Positions 15,489 to 22,113 of a stretch of 22,113 nucleotides of DNA are shown here, one piece after another. The notes beneath the pieces are model-generated. The model worked only from the letters and a program-made list of their open reading frames with translations, did no database searches and was not told the DNA's origin. Source of the stretch: Verrucomicrobiota bacterium (GTDB lineage: Bacteria; Verrucomicrobiota; Verrucomicrobiia; Opitutales; Opitutaceae). Location of the stretch: NCBI GenBank assembly GCA_030916665.1, contig JAUPWC010000296.1:1-22113 (forward strand), written 5' to 3'. A program made the translations under genes and the position numbers. Numbering within the stretch: the first letter of the stretch is position 1; each line of letters opens with the position of its first letter.

Positions 15489-18400
15489 ATGTCCGACTTC
15501 CTGCCCCCCGACCCCGTCCTCGAAGCCGCCATCAAGGCCAAGGGCGAACGCCTCTTCACCCTCATGGACCAGCAGCCGCCTCCGGCTCTCTTCTCCAAGA
15601 AGGGTGCCTACGCCCGCCTGATGGAGTGGTCCATGAAGGATCCGGCCTTCAAGACCCAGCTCTTCCGCTTCGTGGATGTGCTGCCGACACTCAAGTCGTC
15701 CGGCGAGATCGTCCGCCACCTGCAGGAATACCTCGGCGACAAGGCCGTCGAGCTCAACCCAGCCCTCAAGGCCGGCCTCGCGGCGTCGTCCTACGCCCCC
15801 GCCCTCGTCGCCACGCCGGTCAAGGCCCAGATCGTGGACATGGCCAACCAGTTCGTCGCCGGCGAATCCGGCGAGGACCTCATCAGGCAGCTTCGCCGCA
15901 ACACCAAGCTCGGCCTCGCCACCACCATCGACCTCCTCGGCGAAACCGTCGTGAGCGACGCCGAGGCCGACGTTTTTCTCCAGCGCAACCTCGAGGTGCT
16001 CGACTCCGTTTCCAAGTTCCTCGCCAAGGAACCCACGCCCGCCTTCAGCGATCTCGGCCCCAAGGGCCCGCTCCCGCGCCTGAATCTCTCCGTCAAGATC
16101 TCCGCCCTCACGCCCGATGTCCATCCCGCCGACCCGGAGAACTCCATCGTCGCCCTGAAGGAGCGCTTCCGCCCCATCCTGCGCCGCGCCGCCCAGGTCG
16201 GCGCGCTCGTGAACTTCGACATGGAGAGTTACAAGCTGAAGGACCTCACGCTCGCGCTCTTCAAATCCATCTTCGAGGAGCCCGAGTTTCGTCAGCAGCC
16301 CGCCATTGGCATCGCCATCCAGGCCTACCTCCGCGACTGTGAAAGCGACCTGCGCGACCTTGTCGCCTGGGCCCGGAAGAACAACCGTCCGCTCAGCATC
16401 CGCCTCGTGAAGGGCGCCTACTGGGACTACGAAACCATCGTCGCCCAGCAGCGCGACTGGCCCGTGCCGGTGTGGTCCCGCAAGTCCGAGTCCGACGCCA
16501 ACTACGAGAAGCTGACGCGCTTCCTCCTCGAAAACATCGACCTCGTCACGCCGAACTTTGCTTCGCACAACGTCCGCTCCTGCGCCCACGCCATCGCCCA
16601 GGCCGAGCGCCTCGGCATCGATCCGCGCGCCTACGAGTTTCAGGCGCTCTACGGCATGGCCGACGAGCTGAAGCTTTCGCTCCTGCAGATGGGCCATCGC
16701 GTCCGCGAATACTGCGCCATCGGCGAATTGTTGCCCGGCATGGCTTACCTCGTCCGCCGCCTGCTGGAGAACACGTCCAATGAGGGCTTTCTCCGCCTGA
16801 AGAACATGGGCGAGGCCACCAAGGACGCGCTGCTCGCGAATCCCGTCACGCAAATCGCCGCCGCGCCCGCGCCCCTGTCTCGCAAGACCCCCGCGCCCGG
16901 CTCCTTCGTCAACGCCGCCAACACCGATTTCTCGAAAGCAGAACTTCGCGACAAACAACGCGCTGCATTAAATGCTGTAGCCGGGGTCGCTGACCCCGGT
17001 CGTCCGGGCTCAGCGAGCCCGGCTACAAAAATACGCCTCGGCCAGAAATACCCGCTCATTATCTCCGGCAAAAAAATCACCGACCGGGAATACGTCGCCT
17101 CGGTCAATCCGGCCAAACCGTCGCAGGTCATCGGCCATTGGGCTCGCGCCACGGTCGCCGACGCCGATGCCGCCGTCGCGAGCGCCCATGCCGCCTTCCC
17201 CAAATGGCGGGCCACCCCGGTCGAAGATCGCGCCAAGTTCCTCGAACGCGCCGCCGACCTCATGGAGTCGCGCCGCCACGAACTTAACGCGCTCCTCATC
17301 CTCGAGGCCGGCAAACCCTGGCTCGAGGCCGACGGCGACACCTCCGAGGCCATCGACTTCTGCCGCTTCTACGCCGTCGAGATGCGCAAGCTCGCCAAAC
17401 CCGTCGTCACTCAGGCCGTGCCCGGCGAACGCTGCGTCCAGACATGGACGCCCCGCGGCGTCGGCGTGGCCATCGCACCGTGGAATTTTCCGCTGGCCAT
17501 TCTCACCGGCCTCGTGGTCGCGCCGCTGGTCGCCGGCAACTGCGTCATCATGAAACCCGCCGAGCAGACCTCCGTCATCGGCGCGACGCTCATGGAAATC
17601 CTCATCGAAGCCGGCCTGCCCGCCGGCGTGGTGAACTTCCTGCCCGGCTTCGGTGAGGACATCGGCGCGCACCTCACCGGCCACAAGGACGTGGATTTCA
17701 TCGCCTTCACCGGCTCGCGCGCCGTCGGCTGCGCCATCTGGGAATCCGCCGGCCGGACCAAGCCCGGCCAGGCCAATCTCAAGAAGGTCGTCTGCGAGAT
17801 GGGCGGCAAGAACGCGCTCATCATCGACAACGATGCCGACCTCGACGAGGCCATCCCGGCCGCGCTCTACAGCGCCTTCGGCTTCAGCGGACAAAAATGC
17901 TCCGCCCTCTCCCGTCTCATCGTGCTCGACGAGGTCTATGACGCCTTCGTCGAACGCTTCCTCTCCGCCTGCCCGGCCATTCCGGTCGGCAGTCCCACGC
18001 TGCCCGGCACCGTGGTCGGTCCGGTTATCGACGCCGACGCCCAGAAGAAGATTCTCGGCCTCATCGAGCAGGGCAAGAAGGAGGCCAAGCTCGCCTTCCA
18101 AGGGCAGGCGCCGGCTGAAGGGTATTTCATCCCGCCGACCGTCTTCACGAACGTGAAGCCGACCCACGCCATCGCCCGAGAGGAAATCTTCGGCCCGGTC
18201 GTCGCCATCCTGCGCGCCAAGGACCTCGACGAGGCTTTCGCCCTCGTGAACGGCACCGACTACGCGCTGACCGGCGGGCTCTTCTCCCGCAGCCCGCGCG
18301 CGCTCGAGCGCGCGCAGCAGGAGTTGCTCGTCGGCAATCTCTACCTCAACCGCGCCATCACCGGCGCCATCGTCGAGCGCCATCCCTTCGGCGGCTTCAA

Positions 18401-18515
18401 GATGTCCGGCGGCGGCACCAAGGCCGGCGGCAAGGGCTACCTCGAGAACTTCCTCTTCCCGCGCTCCGTCGCCGAGAACGTCATGCGACGCGGCTTCACC
18501 CCGCCGGAGGAATAA
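15489..18515 (+). CDS. putA: Bifunctional proline dehydrogenase / L-glutamate gamma-semialdehyde dehydrogenase (PutA)
   Basis: PutA oxidises proline to glutamate in two steps: FAD-dependent proline dehydrogenase, then NAD-dependent P5C dehydrogenase with substrate channelling. It has 1008 residues from ATG 15489 (MSDFLPPDP); an upstream ATG at 15453 would add 12 residues. The PRODH half covers about 110-440: KISALTPD, RLVKGAYWDYE (305-315), FASHNVRS, YEFQALYGMADEL and RRLLENTSNEGF. The P5CDH half covers about 520-1000: PWNFP (N666), CEMGGKN with E770, and the catalytic C804 in FSGQKCSALSR. The N-terminal ribbon-helix-helix DNA-binding domain of trifunctional PutA is absent, so this is the short non-regulatory type. 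A 52-bp palindromic element lies in the linker between the halves and contributes about 16 extra residues. The divergent neighbour is the ECF sigma gene. Confidence 0.96.
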   Translation: MSDFLPPDPVLEAAIKAKGERLFTLMDQQPPPALFSKKGAYARLMEWSMKDPAFKTQLFRFVDVLPTLKSSGEIVRHLQEYLGDKAVELNPALKAGLAASSYAPALVATPVKAQIVDMANQFVAGESGEDLIRQLRRNTKLGLATTIDLLGETVVSDAEADVFLQRNLEVLDSVSKFLAKEPTPAFSDLGPKGPLPRLNLSVKISALTPDVHPADPENSIVALKERFRPILRRAAQVGALVNFDMESYKLKDLTLALFKSIFEEPEFRQQPAIGIAIQAYLRDCESDLRDLVAWARKNNRPLSIRLVKGAYWDYETIVAQQRDWPVPVWSRKSESDANYEKLTRFLLENIDLVTPNFASHNVRSCAHAIAQAERLGIDPRAYEFQALYGMADELKLSLLQMGHRVREYCAIGELLPGMAYLVRRLLENTSNEGFLRLKNMGEATKDALLANPVTQIAAAPAPLSRKTPAPGSFVNAANTDFSKAELRDKQRAALNAVAGVADPGRPGSASPATKIRLGQKYPLIISGKKITDREYVASVNPAKPSQVIGHWARATVADADAAVASAHAAFPKWRATPVEDRAKFLERAADLMESRRHELNALLILEAGKPWLEADGDTSEAIDFCRFYAVEMRKLAKPVVTQAVPGERCVQTWTPRGVGVAIAPWNFPLAILTGLVVAPLVAGNCVIMKPAEQTSVIGATLMEILIEAGLPAGVVNFLPGFGEDIGAHLTGHKDVDFIAFTGSRAVGCAIWESAGRTKPGQANLKKVVCEMGGKNALIIDNDADLDEAIPAALYSAFGFSGQKCSALSRLIVLDEVYDAFVERFLSACPAIPVGSPTLPGTVVGPVIDADAQKKILGLIEQGKKEAKLAFQGQAPAEGYFIPPTVFTNVKPTHAIAREEIFGPVVAILRAKDLDEAFALVNGTDYALTGGLFSRSPRALERAQQELLVGNLYLNRAITGAIVERHPFGGFKMSGGGTKAGGKGYLENFLFPRSVAENVMRRGFTPPEE
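16976..17027 (+). repeat. Twin-hairpin palindromic element inside putA
   Basis: Outer arms TGTAG (16976-16980) and CTACA (17023-17027) enclose two perfect 8-bp hairpins with 3-base loops: CCGGGGTC-GCT-GACCCCGG (16981-16999) and CCGGGCTC-AGC-GAGCCCGG (17004-17022), separated by TCGT. The right half is the reverse complement of the left except for two positions that change together, so pairing is kept. In frame it encodes AGVADPGRPGSASPAT (residues 498-513). The flanking NAV and KIRLGQKYPL would join smoothly into the normal PutA linker without it. It looks like an inserted REP-like element tolerated in a linker. Confidence 0.8.
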
Positions 18516-18524
18516 CCGCTTGCC

Positions 18525-18547
18525 AATCTGGCCAGTCTGGCCAGATT
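18525..18547 (+). promoter_or_regulatory. Candidate autoregulatory operator of the toxin-antitoxin pair
   Basis: AATCTGGCCAG (18525-18535) and CTGGCCAGATT (18537-18547) are perfect 11-bp inverted repeats around a single T, ending 6 nt before the antitoxin GTG. The element also contains a tandem direct repeat of CTGGCCAG. Phd/YefM antitoxins bind such palindromes next to their own start to repress the operon. TTGCCA at 18520-18525 could be a -35 box, putting the palindrome over the promoter. There is no U tract, so it is not a normal putA terminator. Confidence 0.6.
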
Positions 18548-18553
18548 CGTGCC

Positions 18554-18805
18554 GTGGCCAAAAACTGGCAGCTTCAGGAAGCCAAGAATCAGTTCAGCAC
18601 CGTCGTTGAAAAGGCGCTGACTGACGGCTATCAGATTGTCACCCGGCACGGCCAACCCGCCGTGGTGGTCATGTCCGTGGAAGAGTTCCGGAAGCTCGTG
18701 CCCCGTTCCCAATCTTTAAGCCGGTTTCTGGCTGATTCCCCCCTGCAAGCCCTCGCGGACATCCCGCCGCGAGCCCGCGATCTGCCCCGTCCGATTGATT
18801 TGTGA
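18554..18805 (+). CDS. Phd/YefM-type antitoxin
   Basis: An 83-residue antitoxin of a type II toxin-antitoxin pair. The N-terminal Phd/YefM fold is clear: WQLQEAKNQFSTVVEKALTDGYQIVTRHGQPAVVVMSVEEFRKLV (5-49), the DNA-binding and dimer domain. The C-terminal 35 residues (SLSRFLADSPLQALADIPPRARDLPRPIDL) are the likely toxin-wrapping tail. The start is GTG at 18554-18556, just before the conserved W; no earlier start fits. Its TGA overlaps the toxin GTG (GTGA), ensuring coupled synthesis. It begins 38 nt after putA, with a palindrome in between that probably serves as its operator. Confidence 0.88.
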   Translation: MAKNWQLQEAKNQFSTVVEKALTDGYQIVTRHGQPAVVVMSVEEFRKLVPRSQSLSRFLADSPLQALADIPPRARDLPRPIDL

Positions 18806-19221
18806 GCTGGCTGCTGGACACCTGTGTCATCTGTGAGCCGGGACGAAAACATCCGTCGCCCCGGGTGCTGCGCTGGCTGGATGAGCAGCCCGAGGAGTCG
18901 CTCTACCTGAGTGTGCTCACTTTTGGCGAAATCCGCCGCGGCTGCGCCAGGCTGCCGGTCGGTACGAAACGAAAGGCCTTGGAACGCTGGCTGGAGCGCG
19001 ACCTGGCCGAGCGCTTCACCGGTCGCATTCTGCCGGTGGACACTCCGGCTGCCGATCTTTGGGGCCGGTTGCAGGCTGGCGCCGAGATCAAGGGGCACAA
19101 ACTGCCGACCCTGGATTCACTGCTGGCCGCTACAGCCCTGACTCACGGCCTCACCTTGGTCACGCGCCACACCGCCGACTTCGCATCCACGGATGCGGAA
19201 GTCCTCAATCCCTGGCTGTAG
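18802..19221 (+). CDS. VapC-like PIN-domain toxin
   Basis: A 139-residue PIN-domain ribonuclease, usually a tRNA or rRNA endonuclease that stops translation when freed from its antitoxin. The four acidic active-site positions are present: D6 in LLDTCVICE, E43 in SVLTFGEIRRG, D105 in LPTLDSLLAATA and D126 in TRHTADF. It starts with GTG within the GTGA overlap with the antitoxin. Pairing a Phd/YefM antitoxin with a PIN toxin is common. It ends 2 nt from the convergent Nramp-like gene. All catalytic residues are intact, so it is probably active. The RNA target cannot be predicted. Confidence 0.9.
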   Translation: MSWLLDTCVICEPGRKHPSPRVLRWLDEQPEESLYLSVLTFGEIRRGCARLPVGTKRKALERWLERDLAERFTGRILPVDTPAADLWGRLQAGAEIKGHKLPTLDSLLAATALTHGLTLVTRHTADFASTDAEVLNPWL

Positions 19222-19223
19222 TT

Positions 19224-20558
19224 TCACCCACGCACCGCGCTGATTACCTGATACACGCCCAGCGCGGCCATCAGCACCGAGGCCACGATCAGGCACGCCA
19301 GCGACAGCCCGCCGGCACGCAGCTCGCGGTGCGGATTCTGGTAATGGTAGTAGATAGCCGCACCGGCCAGAAACGGCAGCATCAGCCCCTGCCCGACGGC
19401 GCCGACGAACACGAGGCTCACGGGTGCGCCGACCAGAATGAACACCGTCGTGAAGGCCACCGGCAGGCCCACGCAGGCGTATTTCAGCCAACGCACCCGC
19501 TCGGCCGGGTCCCGGTAGTGCTTCAGCTTGAAGAGATCGAGTGCGTCCACGGCGAGGCGCGCGTTCGAGGCCGTCGCTCCGAAAATCGTCGAGTAGAGCA
19601 CGGCGAACGCGCCGACGAGAAACATCCAGAAGCTCCACTCGCCAAACACCTCGCGATACATCAGCGACAGCGTCTCGATCATCTTCGAATTATCCACCTT
19701 CACCTGCTTCGCGTGCAGGATCGCCGCGCCGAGCAGGTAGAACGCCAGCGTCGAGGAAGTGTAGAGCGCGAAAGAAACCCACGCATCCACCCGCATGATC
19801 TTCAGCCAGCCGCGCGCGTTCTCCCGCCACTCCGGCGTGCCGTCGTCGGGGCCGATGTTTTTTGCGTAGCCTTTTTCCAGGCACCAATACGGATAGTAGA
19901 TCAGCTCCGACGCCCCCACGCCGATGATGCCAAAGGCCGCGAAAGCCGTCACCAGCTTGTCGGGCAGACCGAACGCGAACCCCTCGGCCAGCTGGTCACC
20001 GGTCACCGCGAAGCCCGTGCGTTGCAGCATCGCCACGGCCACGATCGTCGCGACCGTGAACAGCGCCACAAACACGGTCGAAAGTTTCTCCACCAATTTG
20101 TAGCGCCCCACCACCAGCAGCAGCGCGCAACTGGCGCCGATGACGACCGCCAGCACGTTGACCGGCAGCATCAGCCCGCCGAGTGAAAACACCCGCGCCA
20201 CGCCACCGACCATGCCGGCCACCTGGAAGACCAGGGACAGATACATCGCCAGCCACAGCCAGAGCACCCACGACACGACCGCGCGCGGACCGGGCAGGGT
20301 GTTCAACCCGACGAGCGTGGTCTGCCCGCGCAACACGGCGTGCCGGCCCAGTTCGATCTGCACGAAGACCTTCAGCAGGCAGCCGAGGATGATGAACCAC
20401 AGCAGCCTGATCCCCTCCTCCGCGCCGAGCTTGGGCGTGACGATCAGTTCGCCCGAACCGACGATGACCGCGCTGATGATCAGGCCCGGGCCGATCTCCC
20501 GTAGCACGCCCCCGAGGGAGCGGGGCGGCGGCAACCGAGCCGAGGGATGATCTGCCAT
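19224..20558 (-). CDS. Nramp-fold membrane transporter lacking the canonical metal-binding motifs
   Basis: 444 residues, about 11 membrane helices, inner membrane. The first helix region, IGPGLIISAVIVGSGELIVTPKLGAEEGIRLLW (22-54), lines up with Nramp TM1, but the metal-binding DPGN is replaced by GSGE (34-37). In TM6 the MPH motif is replaced: GASELIYYPYWCLEKG (215-230). Overall length and the IELGRHAVLRGQT-like TM2-3 segment fit the family. The protein therefore probably does not carry Mn2+ or Fe2+ in the usual way; the substrate is unknown. It lies 89 nt downstream of the sodium/solute symporter on the same strand, with a palindromic repeat element between. The ATG at 20558-20556 has only a weak AGGA about 12 nt upstream. 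Confidence 0.8.
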   Translation of the reverse strand: MADHPSARLPPPRSLGGVLREIGPGLIISAVIVGSGELIVTPKLGAEEGIRLLWFIILGCLLKVFVQIELGRHAVLRGQTTLVGLNTLPGPRAVVSWVLWLWLAMYLSLVFQVAGMVGGVARVFSLGGLMLPVNVLAVVIGASCALLLVVGRYKLVEKLSTVFVALFTVATIVAVAMLQRTGFAVTGDQLAEGFAFGLPDKLVTAFAAFGIIGVGASELIYYPYWCLEKGYAKNIGPDDGTPEWRENARGWLKIMRVDAWVSFALYTSSTLAFYLLGAAILHAKQVKVDNSKMIETLSLMYREVFGEWSFWMFLVGAFAVLYSTIFGATASNARLAVDALDLFKLKHYRDPAERVRWLKYACVGLPVAFTTVFILVGAPVSLVFVGAVGQGLMLPFLAGAAIYYHYQNPHRELRAGGLSLACLIVASVLMAALGVYQVISAVRG

Positions 20559-20572
20559 GGGATGATTTCCTG

Positions 20573-20646
20573 GTAGGACCGGTCTCTGACCGGTCGGGTC
20601 GGATGCGCTTTGCGGCTAGGCTAGGCCGGTCGAAGACCGGCCCTAC
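20573..20646 (+). repeat. Twin-hairpin palindromic element between the two transporter genes
   Basis: Ends GTAG (20573-20576) and CTAC (20643-20646) enclose two perfect 8-bp hairpins with 3-base loops: GACCGGTC-TCT-GACCGGTC (20577-20595) and GGCCGGTC-GAA-GACCGGCC (20624-20642), separated by 28 bases. The architecture and ends match the element inside putA, and the left hairpins share GGTC-N-CTGACC. It ends 1 nt before the symporter stop codon and covers most of the intergenic gap. It may act as an mRNA-stabilising or attenuating structure in a shared transcript, but is best read as a dispersed REP-like repeat. Confidence 0.75.
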
Positions 20647-20647
20647 G

Positions 20648-22113
20648 TCAATGCCCCATGCCCGCCTGGTGCTCCTGAATGTATTCCTGCTTCAGGCCGA
20701 GCTTCTCGGGCGCGTGCAGCACCAGCATCTTCATGCGGATGTCGCCCGGCACCTTGGCGGCCGTGAGCTTGGAAACCACGATCATGAGCGTGATGGCCAG
20801 CGGCACGGTCCAGATGGCCGGCTGCTCGCAGAGGATGCGCAGCAGCGGATTGGCCTTCCAGAACGCGGCCAGATCCACGACCTTGAGGTCGCTGAGGTTG
20901 ATGATGGTCGTGCAGGCCAGCGCCGCGAGACCGCCGCCCAGCATGCCGGTCGCAGCGCCCTGCATCGTCATGCCCCGCCACCACACGCTCATGAACAGCA
21001 GCGGGAAGTAGCTCGCGGCCGCGATGGCAAAAGCCTGGCCGACCATGAAGTTGATCTGGAGCTGCTCGACCTGCGAGCCGAGCCCGATGGCCACGGCACC
21101 GATGATCACGGCCGAGACCTTGAACATGAACATGCGCTCCTGCGGCGTGGAATTTGGCCGGAGGATGCGGCCATAGACGTCGTGCGCCAGCGCCCCGGTC
21201 ATCGAGACCAGCAGGCCGGAGAAAGTGCTCATGAACGCCGCGAACGCGCCGGCGCAAGTGATGCCGCTCAGGATGCTGCCCCACACGCCGCCGACCACGC
21301 GCGGCAGTTCGAGCACAACCTTGTCCGTGCCCTTGGCCCCCACTCCCGCGTAGAGCTCGGGCAGCAGATTGCGCCCGATCACGCCGAACACCGGCGGAAA
21401 CACATAGAAGATGCCGATCAGGATCATCACCCACATCGTTGTCTTCTTGGCCGCGACGCCGTCGGGGTTGGTGTAGAAGCGCACGAGGATGTGCGGCAGA
21501 CCGGCCGTGCCGCAGACCAGCGCGATGATGAGCGAGTAGGTGTAGAGCAGCGAGTAGGGCTTGGCCTGTTCCTCAGACAGGCCGGCCGCCTTGGCGGCCT
21601 TCGTCGTCAACGGACCGAAGGGTGAGATCCACGGCGTGTCGGCCGGGGCCTTTTCCGTAAGCGGCTTGCGCTCGACCGACTGCACCATCGCGACAGGCTC
21701 GCCAGCCGTGACCGGACGGCCGTCGTTCGCGCCGAGGTGGGCGTTGTAGAAGCCGTAAACCGACATCACCACGAAGATGGGCACGCTGATCGCGAACATC
21801 TTCATCCAATACTGGAAGGCCTGCACGAGCGTGATGCCCTTCATGCCGCCAAGGGCGACGTTGAGCGTGATGACCGCGCCGACCAACACCACTCCGCCCC
21901 AGTAGGGCATGCCGGGGAAAATGTAGGCCAGCGTCGTCCCCGCACCTTTCATCTGCGGCATCGTGTAGAAGAACCCGATGAACAACACGAATACCACGGC
22001 GATCTTGCGGAACACTGGCGAGTCATAGCGGCCCTCGGCAAAATCCGGGATCGTGTACGCCCCGAAACGCCGTAGCGGACCGGCGATGAAGAGTAAGAGA
22101 AAGAGGTACCCAC
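20648..22113 (-). CDS. Sodium/solute symporter, ActP-like (SSS family), N-terminus beyond window edge
   Basis: A sodium-coupled symporter of the SSS family, inner membrane, closest in feel to cation/acetate symporters. The frame is open from the right edge (GYLFLLLFIAGPLRRFGAYTIPDFAEGRYDSPVFRK) to the TGA at 20650-20648, about 488 visible residues, so the visible GTG at 22015 is not the true start. ActP-like signatures: GPLRRFGAYTIPDF, ALGGMKGITLVQAFQYW, CGTAGLPHILVRFYT, SMTGALAHDVYG and FMVGQAFAIAAASYFPLLFMSVWW. A long hydrophilic stretch separates two helices (AHLGANDGRPVTAGEP through LSEEQAKPYS, roughly 60 residues). The missing N-terminal part should contain the first helices. The substrate may be acetate or another small monocarboxylate; this is not proven. 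The Nramp-like gene follows on the same strand. Confidence 0.88.
   Translation of the reverse strand, partial: GYLFLLLFIAGPLRRFGAYTIPDFAEGRYDSPVFRKIAVVFVLFIGFFYTMPQMKGAGTTLAYIFPGMPYWGGVVLVGAVITLNVALGGMKGITLVQAFQYWMKMFAISVPIFVVMSVYGFYNAHLGANDGRPVTAGEPVAMVQSVERKPLTEKAPADTPWISPFGPLTTKAAKAAGLSEEQAKPYSLLYTYSLIIALVCGTAGLPHILVRFYTNPDGVAAKKTTMWVMILIGIFYVFPPVFGVIGRNLLPELYAGVGAKGTDKVVLELPRVVGGVWGSILSGITCAGAFAAFMSTFSGLLVSMTGALAHDVYGRILRPNSTPQERMFMFKVSAVIIGAVAIGLGSQVEQLQINFMVGQAFAIAAASYFPLLFMSVWWRGMTMQGAATGMLGGGLAALACTTIINLSDLKVVDLAAFWKANPLLRILCEQPAIWTVPLAITLMIVVSKLTAAKVPGDIRMKMLVLHAPEKLGLKQEYIQEHQAGMGH

Noticed and set aside
15447..16958. 503-codon minus-strand open frame
   Set aside because: Antisense shadow of putA; composition rich in G, E and V and no motifs.
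18525..18547. Palindrome after putA considered as a third copy of the twin-hairpin repeat or as a putA terminator
   Set aside because: It lacks GTAG/CTAC ends and the 3-base loops, and no U tract follows, so an operator for the toxin-antitoxin pair is the better reading.

Overview
The window reads as chromosomal DNA from a GC-rich Gram-negative bacterium, most likely of the Verrucomicrobiota and probably Opitutaceae-like. This is an inference from gene content: an Oar-type TonB-dependent receptor (so an outer membrane is present), a signal-peptide/beta-repeat/RDD membrane protein, an ECF sigma factor with a small membrane anti-sigma, a GH20-like hydrolase and near-absence of Shine-Dalgarno sequences. 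No rRNA, tRNA, CRISPR array, prophage or transposase is visible. No gene-free stretch exceeds 200 bases.

Left part (1-5334): on the minus strand argC leads into argJ (cut by the window edge), preceded by rplM-rpsI, which ends in a strong terminator. Divergently, on the plus strand, lies a tight unit of a DUF423 membrane protein, an HD-type tRNA nucleotidyltransferase and transaldolase, with overlaps of 4 and 23 bp and a strong terminator. Middle (5378-12213): a cytoplasmic GH20-like hydrolase of unusual build, then a TonB-dependent receptor behind a leader with a 12-bp hairpin, ended by a terminator. The purE-purK pair (GTGA overlap) faces it from the minus strand.

Right part (12181-22113): a minus-strand three-gene unit of ECF sigma factor, membrane anti-sigma with a duplicated N-terminal segment, and a fused beta-repeat/RDD membrane protein. 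Divergent from it is putA (bifunctional proline dehydrogenase/P5C dehydrogenase). A Phd/VapC-type toxin-antitoxin pair follows putA, preceded by a near-perfect 23-bp palindrome. It converges on a minus-strand Nramp-fold transporter that lacks the metal-binding motifs, and upstream of that is an ActP-like sodium/solute symporter cut by the right edge.

The least ordinary signals are two palindromic twin-hairpin elements with GTAG...CTAC ends. One (16976-17027) lies inside putA and adds about 16 in-frame residues to the linker between its two enzymes. The other (20573-20646) lies between the two transporter genes. They look like two members of one dispersed, mobile, REP-like family. The sigma/anti-sigma/RDD unit and the motif-less Nramp protein are the best candidates for undescribed function.
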